Position numbers and translations under genes: made by a program. Of a stretch of 64,000 nt of DNA, positions 36,318-45,184 are shown piece by piece; the stretch's first letter is position 1; each line of letters opens with the position of its first letter. Below the pieces are notes generated by a model. It was given only the letters and a program-made list of their open reading frames with translations, had not been told where the DNA came from and ran no database searches. Origin of the DNA: Coralloluteibacterium stylophorae (lineage in GTDB: Bacteria > Pseudomonadota > Gammaproteobacteria > Xanthomonadales > Xanthomonadaceae); NCBI RefSeq assembly GCF_018122625.2, contig NZ_JAGQFT020000006.1, positions 1 to 64,000 on the forward strand, in the 5' to 3' direction.

Positions 36318-38048
36318 GGAGGGCGGCGGTGTCGCGTCGCCGCCGCCGCTTTGCCGCGGGCTTTCCCGCTTCGCCGCCACGGGTTCATCCGCCGCGCTGC
36401 GGCGCTGTTGCTGGCGGTGCTCGCATTCGTGGCCTCCACCGCCTGCGCCGCGGAGTTCGGCGGGCGTTGGCGCCCGGTCGGTGGCGACGGGGCGTGGACG
36501 CGCTTCGATCCGGAGTCCGGCGCGCGGCTGCCGCGCAGCGCGACCGGGATCGCCATCGTGCTGGAGCCGCCGCGCACGGGCTGGCCGCCGGGCCACGTGC
36601 TGGAAGTGCGCGGGCTCGGCTTCGGCACGCTGGCCCTGCACCGCCCCGACGGCAGCGACCTCCGCCTGCACCCGCTGGACGTGGACGCGCGGGCCTGGCG
36701 CGGTCACGGCCGGCTCGGCCTGCCGCTGGAGCGCGTCGATGCGCATGCGCCGCTCGAACTGACCCTGGCACCGCTGCGCTCGCTGCCGCCTGCGCCCGCC
36801 TTTGCCCTCGTCGCCGCCGACGCCTTCGCCGCGCGCGATGCAGCCTGGCTCGCCTGGGCCAGCGCCTGCTTCGGGGTGATGCTGGCGATGCTGGTGATGG
36901 CGCTGGTGTTCGCCGTGCTGCTGCGCGACGCCACCTTCCTCTGGTACGCGCTCTACCTCGGCGGCTACCTGGTGATCCAGCTGCTGGAGACCGGCTATGC
37001 CGCGCATCCGCTGCACTGGCGGCTGCTGGCCGAGGCGCCGTTCGCCTGGGGGCGGCCGGCGACGCTGCTGTCGCTGGTCGCCGCGACCGCCTTCCTGATC
37101 CGCTTCGCCGACCTGCGCGAGCGCGCCCCGGGCATGCGCCGCGCCCTGCAGGCCTACATGCTGGCCGTGGCCGCGTTCGGTGCGGCGGCGCTGCTGCCGT
37201 TCGAGACGGTCGTGCGCCAGCTCGGCCTGGTCGTCAACCTGCTGCTGGTGGCCGGTGGCCCGTTGCTGCTCGCCGCCGCCGTCCGCGCCTGGCGCCGCGG
37301 CGCGGCCACCGGCGCGATCTTCGCGCTCGGCTGGACGCCGCTGCTGGTGGCCACCGCGCTCGACAGCGCGCAGGCGTTCGCCGGCGGCGCGGCCCAGGCG
37401 CGCCTCGGCGACGCGGTGCTGGGCCTGGCCGCCTTCGAGGCGCTGGTGTTCTCCGCCGGCCTCGCGGTGCATGCCGGCGCCATGCGCCGGCAGCGCGACC
37501 TGGCGCGGCGCCTGGCCGATACCGACGGCCTCACCGGGCTGCTGTCGCGGCGTGCGCTGCTGGAACGCCTGGAGGCGCTGCTCGCGGCCGCGCCGGCGCC
37601 CGGAGTCGCCGTGCTGTTCGTGGACCTCGACGACTTCAAGCGGATCAACGACCGCTTCGGCCACGCCGCCGGCGACCTTGCGCTGCGCCGGGTCGCGGAC
37701 GTCCTCCGCGCCTCGCTGCGTGCCGCCGACCTGGCCGGGCGCTACGGCGGCGAGGAGCTGGTCGCCTGCATCGCCGCGACCGACGCCCCGGGCGCCGAGG
37801 CCGTGGCCGAGCGCATCCGGGCGCGGGTCGAGGCCCTGGTGCTGCCGGCGCCGAACGCGGCGATGCACCTCACCGTGAGCATCGGCGTGGGGCTCGCGGC
37901 GCCCGGCGAAGGCGCCGAGGCGCTGCTGGCCCGTGCCGACAGCGCGATGTACGCGGCCAAGGCCGGCGGCCGCAACCGGGTGCAGCCGATGCGCACCGCC
38001 GGCGTGTCCGGCCCCGGCCTCGACACCGGGCGCGCGGCGAGCGGCTAA
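36315..38048 (+). CDS. membrane-bound diguanylate cyclase (7TM sensor plus GGDEF)
   Basis: The best start available is GTG 36315, giving 577 residues, but this lies at the edge of a REP unit and the true start is uncertain. A signal-peptide-like helix (RRAAALLLAVLAFVASTACA) is followed by a periplasmic beta domain (about 45-165) and seven membrane helices (about 175-375), as in 7TM-DISM receptors. The C-terminal GGDEF domain has YGGEEL near residue 478 and an I-site RAAD before it. GGEEL is an active variant, so c-di-GMP synthesis is likely. Confidence 0.85.
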   Translation: MGGRRCRVAAAALPRAFPLRRHGFIRRAAALLLAVLAFVASTACAAEFGGRWRPVGGDGAWTRFDPESGARLPRSATGIAIVLEPPRTGWPPGHVLEVRGLGFGTLALHRPDGSDLRLHPLDVDARAWRGHGRLGLPLERVDAHAPLELTLAPLRSLPPAPAFALVAADAFAARDAAWLAWASACFGVMLAMLVMALVFAVLLRDATFLWYALYLGGYLVIQLLETGYAAHPLHWRLLAEAPFAWGRPATLLSLVAATAFLIRFADLRERAPGMRRALQAYMLAVAAFGAAALLPFETVVRQLGLVVNLLLVAGGPLLLAAAVRAWRRGAATGAIFALGWTPLLVATALDSAQAFAGGAAQARLGDAVLGLAAFEALVFSAGLAVHAGAMRRQRDLARRLADTDGLTGLLSRRALLERLEALLAAAPAPGVAVLFVDLDDFKRINDRFGHAAGDLALRRVADVLRASLRAADLAGRYGGEELVACIAATDAPGAEAVAERIRARVEALVLPAPNAAMHLTVSIGVGLAAPGEGAEALLARADSAMYAAKAGGRNRVQPMRTAGVSGPGLDTGRAASG

Positions 38049-38116
38049 CATGCGCGCCCCGCGCGGCCCGACCGGCGCCGCGCGCCTCTCCTCGCAGTCC
38101 GCAGGACCACCGTTCC

Positions 38117-38869
38117 ATGGCACGTCTCGGGCAGGGCGCTCCCACCGCCCCCGCCGCCTTCCTCTGGCCGCTCGGCCTGCTGCTCGGCCTGTCGGCGGGC
38201 GCGGCGGGCCATCTCCTTGTTCCGGCTTCGATGGCCACGCCGGCGCGCATCGCGCTCGCCGCCGCGGCGTGCGTCGCGGTGTGGGTGGCGACCCTCGCCG
38301 TCGTCCTCCTGCACCGGCGGCGTGCCCGCGCGGCACTGCGCGCCGCGGGGCTCGACGCGATCGCCGGCCTCGACCGCGCGGCGTTCGCACGACGGATCGC
38401 CGCGGCCTACCGGCAGCGGGGCCACTACGTGCAGCACGGGGGGCGCGGCCTGGCCGGGATCGGCTTCGACCTGGTGCTGCGCCACGACCGCCGGGTCGAA
38501 CTGGTGGCCTGCCGCCACGGCGGCAGCGGCCGCACCGAACTGCGCACGCTGCGGGCGCTGTGGGCACGCGTGCAGGAGCACCGTGCGCATGCGGCGCGGG
38601 TGCTGTGTGTGCAGGGCTTCAGCGCGGAGGCGGTCGCCTTCGCTGCGGGCAAGCCGCTCGAGCTCGTCGCCGGCAGCGAGCTGGCCGAACTGCTCGATGA
38701 CGCACAGGCCGCCGACGCCGCGGCGACCGGGCCCACGGAGGCCGCACACGCCGGCGCGCCGGCCTGCCCACGCTGCAACGGGCCGATGGTGCCGCGTTCC
38801 GGCGCCGACGGCACCCCGCAGCTCGGCTGCCTCGACCACCCGGCCTGCCTCGGCGCCCGTCCCGCCTGA
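38117..38869 (+). CDS. membrane-anchored Mrr-like protein with C-terminal zinc ribbon, catalytic residues altered
   Basis: The 250-residue protein starts at ATG 38117. Two hydrophobic helices (about 14-36 and 43-66) precede a restriction-endonuclease-like Mrr domain (about 80-195). Asp118 of GFDLVLRHDRRVELVACRHG aligns with the first catalytic acidic residue. The usual QxK (VQCKR) reads A131-C-R133, so the nuclease is probably inactive. A topoisomerase-type zinc ribbon ends the protein: CPRCNGPMVPRSGADG, then C..HPAC. The combination TM-Mrr-zinc ribbon is known in many proteobacteria without a clear role. Confidence 0.78.
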   Translation: MARLGQGAPTAPAAFLWPLGLLLGLSAGAAGHLLVPASMATPARIALAAAACVAVWVATLAVVLLHRRRARAALRAAGLDAIAGLDRAAFARRIAAAYRQRGHYVQHGGRGLAGIGFDLVLRHDRRVELVACRHGGSGRTELRTLRALWARVQEHRAHAARVLCVQGFSAEAVAFAAGKPLELVAGSELAELLDDAQAADAAATGPTEAAHAGAPACPRCNGPMVPRSGADGTPQLGCLDHPACLGARPA

Positions 38870-38957
38870 ACGCCCGCCTCCGCGGTCCGCGGCCTCCACG
38901 CGGACGAGATCCCGGACGGGCTAGCGTCGTGGACGTGCCCGAACCAGAGGAGCCGGC

Positions 38958-39347
38958 ATGCAAGTCCAGACCAATACCGACAGCAACATCCAGGGCCGCG
39001 AGAGCATCGCGGAGCACGTCGAGCAGGTGCTCGAAAGCACGCTGGCGCGATTCCGCGACCGCATCACCCGGGTCGAGGTGCACCTGAGCGACGTCAACGC
39101 CGGCAAGGGTGGCGACGACGACAAGAAGGCGGTCATGGAAGTGCGTCCCGCCGGCGCCGCGCCGACCGTGGTCAGCGCCACCGCCGGCAACCTGCGCGAT
39201 GCGATCAAGGGCGCCGCGGCCAAGCTCGTCAGCGCCCTCGAGCACAGCCTCGGCAAGCAGAGCAACCACCACCGCGGGCCACCCGCCCCCTCGGACCCGG
39301 TCGCCGACGTCGGCGACGAGGACGTGGGGATCGACGCTCCCCGCTGA
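38958..39347 (+). CDS. HPF/RaiA-like ribosome-associated protein
   Basis: The 129-residue protein has an S30AE-like fold pattern: MQVQTNTDSNIQGRESIAEHVEQVLESTLARF, then RITRVEVHLSDVN, with MEVRPAGAAPTVVSATAGNL and a final helix AIKGAAAKLVSALEHSLGK. Family members bind the small subunit and cause ribosome hibernation in stationary phase. This version is divergent from E. coli HPF and has an acidic/His tail, so hibernation activity is likely but not certain. A GAGG motif precedes ATG 38958. A hairpin separates it from the convergent CHAD gene. Confidence 0.8.
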   Translation: MQVQTNTDSNIQGRESIAEHVEQVLESTLARFRDRITRVEVHLSDVNAGKGGDDDKKAVMEVRPAGAAPTVVSATAGNLRDAIKGAAAKLVSALEHSLGKQSNHHRGPPAPSDPVADVGDEDVGIDAPR

Positions 39348-39371
39348 CCCGCGTTTCGCCTGCAGCACCTT

Positions 39372-39399
39372 CGACGCCCGGCCCGCATGCCGGGCGTCG
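39372..39399. terminator. bidirectional hairpin between HPF-like and CHAD genes
   Basis: An 11-bp perfect stem (39372-39382 with 39389-39399) closes a six-base loop, centred between two convergent genes. There is no clear U-tract on either side, so it may end transcription only partly or be aided by Rho. Confidence 0.5.
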
Positions 39400-39429
39400 C
39401 CGCATCCGGGCCGGACCGTCCGCGGGCAT

Positions 39430-40356
39430 TCAGTCCCCGGTGTCGGCGTGCAGGGCCTCGGCGGCCGCCCACCAGCTCTCCATGCGGCGGCGCAGCGCCC
39501 CGGGTCGGTCGGCGTGGACGCGGGCGCCGAGCGGCCAGGCCTGCATCTGCAGCGAGGCCCGGCGCAGGTCGATGGTCTCGAGCAGACGCCCGTGCCGGGC
39601 CTGCGCGGCCGCGGTGGCGAGGCGGCCGGGGTTCGCCAGCAGCCACGCGCGCAGCACGACCAGATCGTGGTCCTCGCCGAGCCGTTCGGCCAGCGCGGAA
39701 GCCGCGTCGCGCAGCGGCGCGATCGCCTGCGGCCACACGCAGCGCAGCAGGCGCAGGTGGTAGACGTGGTCCTTCACCCGCTTGCGCCAGGCGTGCAGGT
39801 GTTCGCCGTCGGCGTGCCGGCGCGCGCGCTTCATGGCGCGACGGCCGGCCTCGTGCGAAGCGGCCATGCCGGCGAACAGCGCGTCCATGCCGAGCGCGTC
39901 GAGAGTCCAGGCCGCGGCGCGGGCGCGCAGCGCGACCAGATCGGCGGCGCAGGCGGCGAGCGCCTCCTCGATGCTGCCGCACGCGGCCTGCGCCGCACGC
40001 CGGTCGCCGAGCAGGCGCCGGCGCACCGGCGCGAGCATGCGCCGGTCCAGCGCCTCGGGATCGAGCTCGACCAGGGCGTCGAGCGTCGCCGCCATCACCT
40101 GCGCATCGCGGAACACCGAGATGCGCCGGCCGATGTCGCGAAGCGCGCGTCCCTCGGCGCGCGTGGCCTTGTCCAGCCCCGGCGCCGCCAGCCGCAGCGC
40201 GGCGCGCACCTTCTTGCAGATCTTGCGCACCTCGTGCACGGCGGTGTCCGGATCGGACGGATCGCGGCAGCAGGCGAGCGCGGCGTCGAGCTGTTCGAGG
40301 ATCAGCCGGCGCAGGCCGGGGCCGGCGGCTTCGTCCAGACGCAGGCGATAGGGCAT
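39430..40356 (-). CDS. CHAD domain protein
   Basis: The start at ATG 40356 (MPYRLRLDEAAGPGLRRLI) gives 308 residues. CHAD domains are helical, with conserved His and basic residues seen here in AVHEVRKICKKVRAALRL, LRDIGRRISVFRDAQV and LHAWRKRVKDHVYHLRLL. They bind inorganic polyphosphate. The frame is open upstream, but the upstream part lacks a ribosome site and family similarity. No CYTH/triphosphatase gene, a frequent partner, is next to it. The upstream neighbour is pckG on the same strand, 82 bases away. Confidence 0.9.
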   Translation of the reverse strand: MPYRLRLDEAAGPGLRRLILEQLDAALACCRDPSDPDTAVHEVRKICKKVRAALRLAAPGLDKATRAEGRALRDIGRRISVFRDAQVMAATLDALVELDPEALDRRMLAPVRRRLLGDRRAAQAACGSIEEALAACAADLVALRARAAAWTLDALGMDALFAGMAASHEAGRRAMKRARRHADGEHLHAWRKRVKDHVYHLRLLRCVWPQAIAPLRDAASALAERLGEDHDLVVLRAWLLANPGRLATAAAQARHGRLLETIDLRRASLQMQAWPLGARVHADRPGALRRRMESWWAAAEALHADTGD

Positions 40357-40438
40357 CGGGGCTTTCGTGGCGGGAAGACCCGGCGGAGTCTCGACGGCAC
40401 CGCCGTCACGCCGGGTGACGGGGCGATGACAGCGCCGC

Positions 40439-42187
40439 TCAGGCGGCGTCGAGCGCCTCGCGGATGCGGCGGCGTTCCGCCTCCAGCCGCGGCGGCACGC
40501 GCGGCGCGAAGCCGTCAAGGTACTCGCCGATGTCGTCGATCTCGCGACGCCAGCCGTCGAGGTCGACCGCGAGCAGGGTCTCCAGCGTCGAGGCGTCCAT
40601 CGCCAGGCCGTGCATGTCCAGGTCGTCGACCCGCGGCAGCCCGCCGATCGGCGTCTCGACCACGCCGACCTCGCCGTCCACGCGGCGCAGGATCCACTCC
40701 AGCACGCGCATGTTGTCGCCGAAGCCGGGCCACAGGAAATCACCGTCGGCGTCGCGCCGGAACCAGTTGACGTGGAAGATCCGCGGCAGCTTCGCGCCCG
40801 GCCGGTCGAAGCTCAGCCAGTGCGCCCAGTAGTCGCCGAAGTGGTAGCCGCAGAACGGCTTCATCGCCATCGGGTCGCGGCGCATGACGCCGACGTCGCC
40901 GGCGGCGGCGGCGGTGGTCTCCGAACCCATCGAGGCGCCCACCAGCACGCCGTGCGCCCAGTCGCGGGCTTCGAACACCAGCGGCATCAGCGACGGCCTG
41001 CGCCCGCCGAACACGATCGCCGAGATCGGCACGCCGCGCGGCTCCTCGACCTGCGGCGACAGCGTCGGGCACTGCCGCGCGGAGACGGTGAAGCGCGCAT
41101 TGGGATGCGCCGCCGGCCGCCCCTCCGCGATCGGCCGCCCCTGCCAGTCAAGCGCCGGCTCGCCGTCCAGGCCCTCCCACCACGGACGTCCGTCGGCATC
41201 GACCGCGACGTTGGTGAAGATGGCATCGCGCTGGAGCATGGCCATCGCGTTCGGGTTGGTGCGCCCGGAGGTGCCGGGCGCGACGCCGAAATAGCCGGCC
41301 TCGGGGTTGATCGCCCACAGGCGGCCGTCCTCGCCCGGCGACATCCAGCAGATGTCGTCGCCGACCGTCCACACCTTCCAGCCGTCGCGCGCGTAGCCGT
41401 CGGGCGGGATCAGCATCGCCAGGTTGGTCTTGCCGCAGGCGCTGGGGAACGCGGCGGCGATGTAGTGCGTCTGCCCGCGCGGGTTCTCGACGCCGACGAT
41501 GAGCATGTGCTCGGCCAGCCAGCCCTCCTGCCGCGCCTGATGGCTGGCGATGCGCAGCGCGTGGCACTTCTTGCCGAGCAGCGCGTTGCCGCCGTAGCCG
41601 GAGCCATAGCTCTTGATCGTGAGCTCCTCCGGGAAATGCATGATGAAGCGGCGCTCGGGGTCGAGCTCGCCGGTGGAATGCAGGCCGCGCACGAAGCGGC
41701 CCTCGCGCTCGATCCGCGCCAGCGCCGCGCTGCCCATCCGCGTCATCAGCCGCATGTTCGCCACGACGTAGGGACTGTCGGTGAGCTCCACGCCGCAGCG
41801 CGCCAGCGGCGAATCGATCGGGCCCATGCAGTAGGGCACCACGTAGAGGGTGCGGCCCTGCATCGCGCCGGCGAACAGCGCGTCCATCTTCGCGTGCGCC
41901 GCGACCGGATCCATCCAGTGGTTGTTGGGGCCGGCGTCGGCCTCCTCGCGCGTGCACACGAAGGTCAGGTGTTCGACCCGCGCCACGTCGTCCGGATCCG
42001 AGCGGTGCAGCACGCAGCCCGGGTGCGATTCCGGATTGAGGCGCAGCAGCTCGCCGCTCTCCAGCATCCGCGCCTCGAGCAGGCGCGCCTCGTCCTCGCT
42101 GCCGTCGCACCAGTGCACGCGGTCGCAGCGCACGTGGCGGGCGACGTCGTCCACCCACTGGTTCAGCTCGGCAAGTGCGCTCGGCAT
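40439..42187 (-). CDS. pckG: phosphoenolpyruvate carboxykinase (GTP)
   Basis: This 582-residue enzyme converts oxaloacetate and GTP to PEP, CO2 and GDP for gluconeogenesis. The start chosen, ATG 42187 (MPSALAELNQWVDDVA), gives the normal length. Diagnostic motifs are the hyper-reactive Cys and P-loop in FPSACGKTNLAML, WTVGDDICWMSPGEDG, GYFGVAPGTSGRTNPNAM, FGGRRPSLMPLV and the PFCGYHFGDYW segment. A long heptamer-repeat array sits in the upstream intergenic region (42311-42474). Conservation is high; no unusual substitutions seen. Confidence 0.97.
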   Translation of the reverse strand: MPSALAELNQWVDDVARHVRCDRVHWCDGSEDEARLLEARMLESGELLRLNPESHPGCVLHRSDPDDVARVEHLTFVCTREEADAGPNNHWMDPVAAHAKMDALFAGAMQGRTLYVVPYCMGPIDSPLARCGVELTDSPYVVANMRLMTRMGSAALARIEREGRFVRGLHSTGELDPERRFIMHFPEELTIKSYGSGYGGNALLGKKCHALRIASHQARQEGWLAEHMLIVGVENPRGQTHYIAAAFPSACGKTNLAMLIPPDGYARDGWKVWTVGDDICWMSPGEDGRLWAINPEAGYFGVAPGTSGRTNPNAMAMLQRDAIFTNVAVDADGRPWWEGLDGEPALDWQGRPIAEGRPAAHPNARFTVSARQCPTLSPQVEEPRGVPISAIVFGGRRPSLMPLVFEARDWAHGVLVGASMGSETTAAAAGDVGVMRRDPMAMKPFCGYHFGDYWAHWLSFDRPGAKLPRIFHVNWFRRDADGDFLWPGFGDNMRVLEWILRRVDGEVGVVETPIGGLPRVDDLDMHGLAMDASTLETLLAVDLDGWRREIDDIGEYLDGFAPRVPPRLEAERRRIREALDAA

Positions 42188-42310
42188 CGGCTCGGACTCC
42201 ACTGGGGAGGATCGAGTGTGCAGAAGCGCATACGCCGACGCATCGTGCACAGCAGCGAGGCTGTCGTGGCGGGGGCCGGCTTCGGGGCTCCGTGACTGGC
42301 CTAAATGCCC

Positions 42311-42474
42311 TTTCCCCTCTGCCCGTTCCCGTTCCCCGTTCCCCGTTCCCCGTTCCCCGTTCCCCGTTCCCCGTTCCCCGTTCCCGATTCCCCATTCCCG
42401 ATTCCCGATTCCCGATTCCCGATTCCCGATTCCCGACTCCCGACTCCCGACTCCCCATTCCCCATTCCCGTCCC
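42311..42474. repeat. tandem heptamer array (CCCGTTC / CCCGATT / CCCGACT)
   Basis: About 23 consecutive 7-base units fill the pckG upstream intergenic region (42188-42553). A block of CCCCGTT units changes into CCCGATT units, then CCCGACT, and finally CCCCATT. Reverse-complement units are GGGAACG, GGGAATC, GGGAGTC and GGGAATG. The period of 7 means every frame reads as a Pro/Phe/Ser/Arg-rich peptide, so open frames here are artefacts. The same heptamer types recur at 28.4, 36.2, 48.5, 49.4 and 60.6-60.8 kb. Confidence 0.9.
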
Positions 42475-42553
42475 CTGCGCCCTGTTCCCCCAGCCCCACA
42501 ACGACCTCACACCCCCACCCCGACCATCCCGCATCCCGCCGATGGAGCCCGAC

Positions 42554-42763
42554 ATGACCAGCGATTCCGATGCCATCCTCGACGACCTGCGCGCCGCGGC
42601 GCAGGGCCGGTGGCCCGCGGCCACGCGCGTCGAGCGCCTCGAGGCGCTGGGGCTGGTCTCGCGTCACGCCGGCACCCTGGTGCTGAGCGCGGCGGGCATC
42701 GAAAGCCTCGAACGCGGGCATCTCGAGCCACGGCCGGAAGCGCCGCCGTCCGGGCGCGCGTGA
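42554..42763 (+). CDS. small protein of unknown function
   Basis: A 69-residue frame starts at ATG 42554, with GGAG six bases upstream; ATG 42542 is a weaker alternative. The product MTSDSDAILDDLRAAAQGRW..ATRVERLEALGLVSRHAGTL..LSAAGIESLERG is soluble and mostly helical. Leu-rich helices and a short turn recall a small winged-helix fold, but I do not recognise the family. It lies between the heptamer array and the HAD gene, which points the other way. Confidence 0.5.
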   Translation: MTSDSDAILDDLRAAAQGRWPAATRVERLEALGLVSRHAGTLVLSAAGIESLERGHLEPRPEAPPSGRA

Positions 42764-42794
42764 CAGCGCGCGGCGCCGTGGCGCCGCTTCGTCG

Positions 42795-43493
42795 TCAGGC
42801 GAGGCCGAGCCGCTCCGCGACCTCGCGCATCGACGCGACAAGGGTGAAGCGCGGGTGCCGCGCCAGGGCGCCGTAGTCGACGCCCGCCAGCCCGAACACG
42901 CGGGTCCCGGCCTCCAGCCCCGCGGTGGCGCCGGGCACGCTGTCCTCGACCAGCAGGCAGTCCGCGACGGGCACCTGCATCAGGTGCGCGGCGTGCTCGA
43001 TCAGGCGCGGGTCGGGCTTCCAGGCGCCGACCTCGTAGGCGCTGACGATGCGGCGCTCGAAGGCCTCCAGCAGGCCGACCGCGCGCAGGCAGGTCTCGAT
43101 CTTCAGGCGCATGCCGTTGGAGGCCACGCAGAAGTCCACCGGCAGCGCGCGCACCAGCTCGACCGCGCCGGCGATCGGGCGCAGGCGCTGGCGGAAGGCG
43201 TCGAGGCTGCGCTTGCGGAACGGGTCCTCGATGTCGACCCCCTCCAGCGCCGGATGGTCGGCACGCAGCCGGGCCTGGAACTCGGCGAACTTGAGCCCGC
43301 GCGAACGCTCGAGCATCTCGTCGGCGCCGACCGCCACGCCATGTTCGGCCGCGACCTCGGCCAGGATCTCTGCCGACAGGCCCTCGCTGTCGACCAGGGT
43401 GCCGTCCGAGTCGAAGACCAGCGCGCGGATGCCGCCGGGCAGCGGCGCGTCGGCCCGCGGTGCGCGGGCGGGGAACTCGGGACGGTCGGCCAT
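42795..43493 (-). CDS. HAD-superfamily phosphatase (subfamily IA)
   Basis: From ATG 43493 (a GTG two codons earlier is possible) the protein has 232 residues. HAD motif I is VFDSDGTLVDSE, motif II CVASNGM, and motif III/IV KPDPRLIEHAA..M.V....CLLVEDSVPGATAGLEAG. The layout matches beta-phosphoglucomutase-like and YieH/Gph-type HAD-IA phosphatases. The substrate is a phosphorylated small molecule that cannot be named. Confidence 0.9.
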   Translation of the reverse strand: MADRPEFPARAPRADAPLPGGIRALVFDSDGTLVDSEGLSAEILAEVAAEHGVAVGADEMLERSRGLKFAEFQARLRADHPALEGVDIEDPFRKRSLDAFRQRLRPIAGAVELVRALPVDFCVASNGMRLKIETCLRAVGLLEAFERRIVSAYEVGAWKPDPRLIEHAAHLMQVPVADCLLVEDSVPGATAGLEAGTRVFGLAGVDYGALARHPRFTLVASMREVAERLGLA

Positions 43494-43536
43494 GCGCACC
43501 AGCCTAGCGCCCGCTGCTGCAATGCAGCGCGAAGGC

Positions 43537-44826
43537 TCAGAACGCGAGCTGGGTCTTGAGGCCGATCACGCGAACGGTCGCCGCGTCCTCGACGCCGCCC
43601 GGCTCGCGCACCCACTGCAGATTGGGCCGCAGGGTCAGGCCGTCGGTCACGTGCAGGCCGTACTGCAGCTCGACGACCGTCTCCGCGTCCTGGACCTCGA
43701 CGTCGCGTCCCGCCGCGCGCGCCAGGCGCTGCCGCCGGGCGACCCGCCCGTTGACCCAGGTGCGCCCGACCGCGAGCGCGATCTCGTCGTCCGGCCGGAA
43801 GGCGAGCGGGCCGGCGACGACGACGCCGGCGTACAGCTGCCGGTCGGTGGTCGCGGTGCGGTCGTCCGCGCGCGCGCCGCGGACGAAGGCGCGCAGGCCG
43901 CGCCCGTCGCCGAACGCGAGCAGGCGCTGCTCGATGCCGATCCAGACGCCGTAGCGGCCCTCGCGCTCCAGCGCGGGCCCGTCCGCGTCCAGCCGCGGCG
44001 CGCCATCCGGCCCGAGCAGTACGTCCTCGTCGTGCGAGGTGTCGTACCAGCCGCCGATCCGCCAGGTGCCTTCCAGCGCCTGCGTCCCGAAGCTCGGGCT
44101 GAAGCGCAGCTCCAGCGGGATCAGCCAACCGGCAGGTCCCTCGGGGCTTCCCAGCGCCACCCGGTTCTCCGCCTCGAGATAGCCGGGATTGGAGTCGTAC
44201 AGACCCAGCGCCAGCGTCCACGCCTCGCGCAGCGCGACCTCCACGCGCGTGGCCCACACGCTCACCGGGAAGTTGAACCAGTAGTCGCCGACGATGTTGC
44301 CGGGCTGGGCGGTGCAGAAGGTCAGGTTCTGGAAATCGCAGTCGTAGGCGGCGAAGTCCTCGCCGATCGCAAGCCGCCCGATCTTCCACTTCAGGCGGCC
44401 GTCCATGTAGGCCTGCTGGAACCAGAACTCGGACAGCCGCCAGTCCTGGCCGCGGCCATGGATCTCCTGCACCTGCTGGAGGGTGCCCAGGCCCGCCTCG
44501 TCGCTGAGGTTTTCGCCGTCGCGGTAGCTCAGCGTGACCTGGAGCTCGGCGGTCGGCAGGCCGAACAGCGTCTCCAGGTCGACGTGCGCGCCGAGCGCGG
44601 TCTGGTCGGCATAGCGCGAGGTCTCACGCTCGCCGCCCGCGGTGTTCTGCGCGAACTCGCCGACGTAGCCGAGCTCGGGCGTGATGCCCAGCCGCGCCAG
44701 GCGCGGCTTGAGGCCGCCCCAGTCGCCGGCGAGGCCCGGCTCGTCCTGCGCCTGCGCCGAGGCGCAGGCGACGAGGAGCCCCACCGCGAGGACGCCGCGG
44801 GGCGGGATGGATCGGTACATGCGCAT
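43537..44826 (-). CDS. OprB-family carbohydrate-selective porin
   Basis: The start at ATG 44826 gives 429 residues, beginning with a signal peptide (RGVLAVGLLVACASAQAQ). OprB-type features are DWGGLKPRLARLGITPELGYVGEF, the LSEFWFQQAYMDGRLKWKIGRL segment, and a beta-barrel pattern ending in a C-terminal Phe (LKTQLAF), as outer-membrane proteins do. It should form an outer-membrane channel for sugars. It is adjacent to the HAD phosphatase (44 bases), which could act on sugar phosphates; the link is inferred. Confidence 0.9.
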   Translation of the reverse strand: MRMYRSIPPRGVLAVGLLVACASAQAQDEPGLAGDWGGLKPRLARLGITPELGYVGEFAQNTAGGERETSRYADQTALGAHVDLETLFGLPTAELQVTLSYRDGENLSDEAGLGTLQQVQEIHGRGQDWRLSEFWFQQAYMDGRLKWKIGRLAIGEDFAAYDCDFQNLTFCTAQPGNIVGDYWFNFPVSVWATRVEVALREAWTLALGLYDSNPGYLEAENRVALGSPEGPAGWLIPLELRFSPSFGTQALEGTWRIGGWYDTSHDEDVLLGPDGAPRLDADGPALEREGRYGVWIGIEQRLLAFGDGRGLRAFVRGARADDRTATTDRQLYAGVVVAGPLAFRPDDEIALAVGRTWVNGRVARRQRLARAAGRDVEVQDAETVVELQYGLHVTDGLTLRPNLQWVREPGGVEDAATVRVIGLKTQLAF

Positions 44827-45184
44827 CGTCGGCTCCCGTGCCGGACGCGCCGGATCGCCCGCCCGCCGTCCCCGCCGCGCGAGGACCGCCGCAGCATCGC
44901 GCACGAGCGATCAATCCCAGGTCGAGGCCGCGCGCGGCTCCTGTAGGGGCGGCGCGAACCGTGACGTTCTCGTCGGGGCATGCAGGCATGCCGGGGCTGA
45001 AGCCCCTCCCACATGGGCCTCGTCACGGCTGGAGCCGCTGCTACAGCACGCCATCGGCGCTGCATGACGGTCGGAGCCCGGTTCCCGCTTCACCACGACC
45101 CGTACCGCCGCCCCAACTGACGACACTCCCGGCGGTTGCCCCCAGCGGCCATGCTCGCGGGCTTGCCCGCCACCGAGCCGCCGC
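44827..45184. repeat. intergenic region with REP units between porin and tricorn-like genes
   Basis: This 358-base divergent gap holds REP-type units at about 44938-45055: CTCCTGTAGGGGCGGCGCG, an inverted GCCGGGGCTGAAGCCCCTCC, and an inverted ACGGCTGGAGCCGCTGCTAC. The right part (about 45060-45184) probably contains the promoter of the protease gene, but no clear -35/-10 pair was found. No gene is visible. Confidence 0.65.

Noticed and set aside
42305-42763. Open frame of Pro/Phe/Arg repeats across the heptamer array
   Set aside because: It is produced by the 7-base period of the repeat, which keeps all frames open. Only the last 69 codons, after a good ribosome site, look like a gene.
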